DNA of 7,171 nucleotides from Methylococcaceae bacterium (GTDB lineage Bacteria > Pseudomonadota > Gammaproteobacteria > Methylococcales > Methylomonadaceae), in the NCBI GenBank assembly GCA_947506075.1, contig CANNNN010000130.1, positions 1 to 7,171 on the forward strand. The letters are read 5' to 3'. This document shows, one piece after another, positions 6,546 to 7,171 of this stretch. The notes below the pieces were generated by a model. That model ran no database searches. It was not told the origin of the DNA and saw nothing but the letters and a program-made list of their open reading frames with translations. Each line of letters starts with the position of its first letter. Position 1 is the stretch's first letter. The position numbers and the translations under genes are program-made.

Positions 6546-7136
6546 ATGAACAGTACACGCATTTTAAGAAAGGGTTTCCTGGCACTTATAGGATTGTTAT
6601 TTTCTGCCTCGCTATGGGCGCACGGTGGCGCCGCAGGCACCGATACTGACCAATGTAAATTTGAAATGGAACCCACTCATTGGTTGCATTATACCGCTTA
6701 TCAGCCCAACGCATTTCCGGCTGAAGATTTTTGCGCCAATCTGCCGCGCGCGAACGAAATGACTTTACTAGTGTTTGACTATCAGGACATAAAATATCGG
6801 GATATGATGGTCGAGTTTGAAGTCACAAAAGAACCTGAAGGTACTCGTGTATTCTTTTTACCGGGTGCAAAACATAAAAAAGGTACCGTTGAGTTAAAAC
6901 TGCCAAATGGTGTGCCGGAAGCAGGTAAATATCTGATTCATATTACGCTGGTTCCTGATTCTGGCGACAGACTGGACGCACACATGAGTTTTACCGCTGG
7001 CGGTGGCCAAGCCGTAACTAAAAATAACATGTTATTATATCTATTATTTGCACTTGCCGGTCTGTATGTACTTTATCTATCACACGCGGGTTTTAAAACC
7101 AAGGTGGATGAAATCATCGCGAAGATTAAAAGCTAA
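6546..7136 (+). CDS. Secreted, C-terminally membrane-anchored protein with predicted mature N-terminal His (function unknown)
   Basis: 196 residues, starting at ATG 6546 with GGAAGG (6536-6541) just upstream. A Sec signal peptide is clear: RILRK, a hydrophobic core, then SASLWA with likely cleavage between Ala25 and His26, so the mature chain would begin HGGAAG. The exported part (26-157) contains two Cys (37 and 63, a possible disulfide), His45 and His48 near an AYQP motif, FDYQDIKYRDMMVEFEV, and a GKYLIHITLV strand followed by DAHMSF (Asp144, His146). It is probably all-beta. One transmembrane helix (about 162-178) and a short Lys-rich cytoplasmic tail follow. From memory it resembles an uncharacterised 'AHGG...YQP...FC' periplasmic family of nitrifiers and methanotrophs. 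A copper role is only an inference from the N-terminal His. It diverges from pgi with no operon partner visible, and only 35 nt follow it. Confidence 0.85.
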   Translation: MNSTRILRKGFLALIGLLFSASLWAHGGAAGTDTDQCKFEMEPTHWLHYTAYQPNAFPAEDFCANLPRANEMTLLVFDYQDIKYRDMMVEFEVTKEPEGTRVFFLPGAKHKKGTVELKLPNGVPEAGKYLIHITLVPDSGDRLDAHMSFTAGGGQAVTKNNMLLYLLFALAGLYVLYLSHAGFKTKVDEIIAKIKS

Positions 7137-7171
7137 GAAAAATTTGATTGCTTGTGTGTTGACGCCAATGC

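Noticed and set aside
7137..7171. TTGACG near the right edge as a -35 box of a next gene
   Set aside because: Only 12 nt follow it in the window, so no -10 box or gene can be seen to support it.

Overview
The window looks like chromosomal housekeeping sequence from a gammaproteobacterium. The guaB-guaA-tadA order, protein lengths close to the E. coli ones, and near-consensus motifs all point there. Two features hint at a Methylococcales-type methanotroph or a related aquatic lineage: the N-terminus of a two-helix, coiled-coil, PAS-like sensor, and a secreted 'AHGG' protein of a kind I associate from memory with nitrifiers and methanotrophs. That placement is an inference. Nothing in the window proves methane oxidation.

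Layout: (1) Positions 1-352, minus strand, hold the N-terminal 117 residues of a membrane-anchored sensor that runs off the left edge. A palindrome overlaps its likely -10 box. (2) Positions 353-845 are a non-coding, AT-rich divergent region ending in the guaB promoter and ribosome site. (3) Positions 846-4486, plus strand, form a nucleotide-metabolism and tRNA-editing cluster. guaB (IMP dehydrogenase, 488 aa) is followed by a 135-nt spacer with diverged inverted repeats. Then come guaA (GMP synthase, 528 aa, GTG start) and tadA (tRNA adenosine deaminase, 153 aa), whose start codon lies inside the end of guaA. (4) Positions 4487-4635 separate the convergent tadA and pgi genes and carry a CACGAAAGACACG-type inverted repeat. 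(5) Positions 4636-6273, minus strand, are a complete glucose-6-phosphate isomerase gene (545 aa). (6) Positions 6274-6545 are a divergent promoter region. (7) Positions 6546-7136, plus strand, encode a 196-residue secreted protein with a C-terminal membrane anchor. Its predicted mature form starts with histidine.

GuaB and GuaA catalyse the two consecutive steps IMP to XMP to GMP. TadA makes inosine at the wobble position of tRNA-Arg(ACG), so the first cluster links GMP synthesis with decoding. Pgi interconverts glucose-6-P and fructose-6-P; in a ribulose-monophosphate methylotroph it would feed the hexose-phosphate cycle, but that depends on the unproven organism assignment.

I see no CRISPR array, tRNA, rRNA, transposase, toxin-antitoxin pair or defence island. 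The least ordinary items are the secreted His-first protein, the palindrome at the sensor-gene promoter, the two intergenic inverted repeats, and two substitutions in conserved Pgi motifs.
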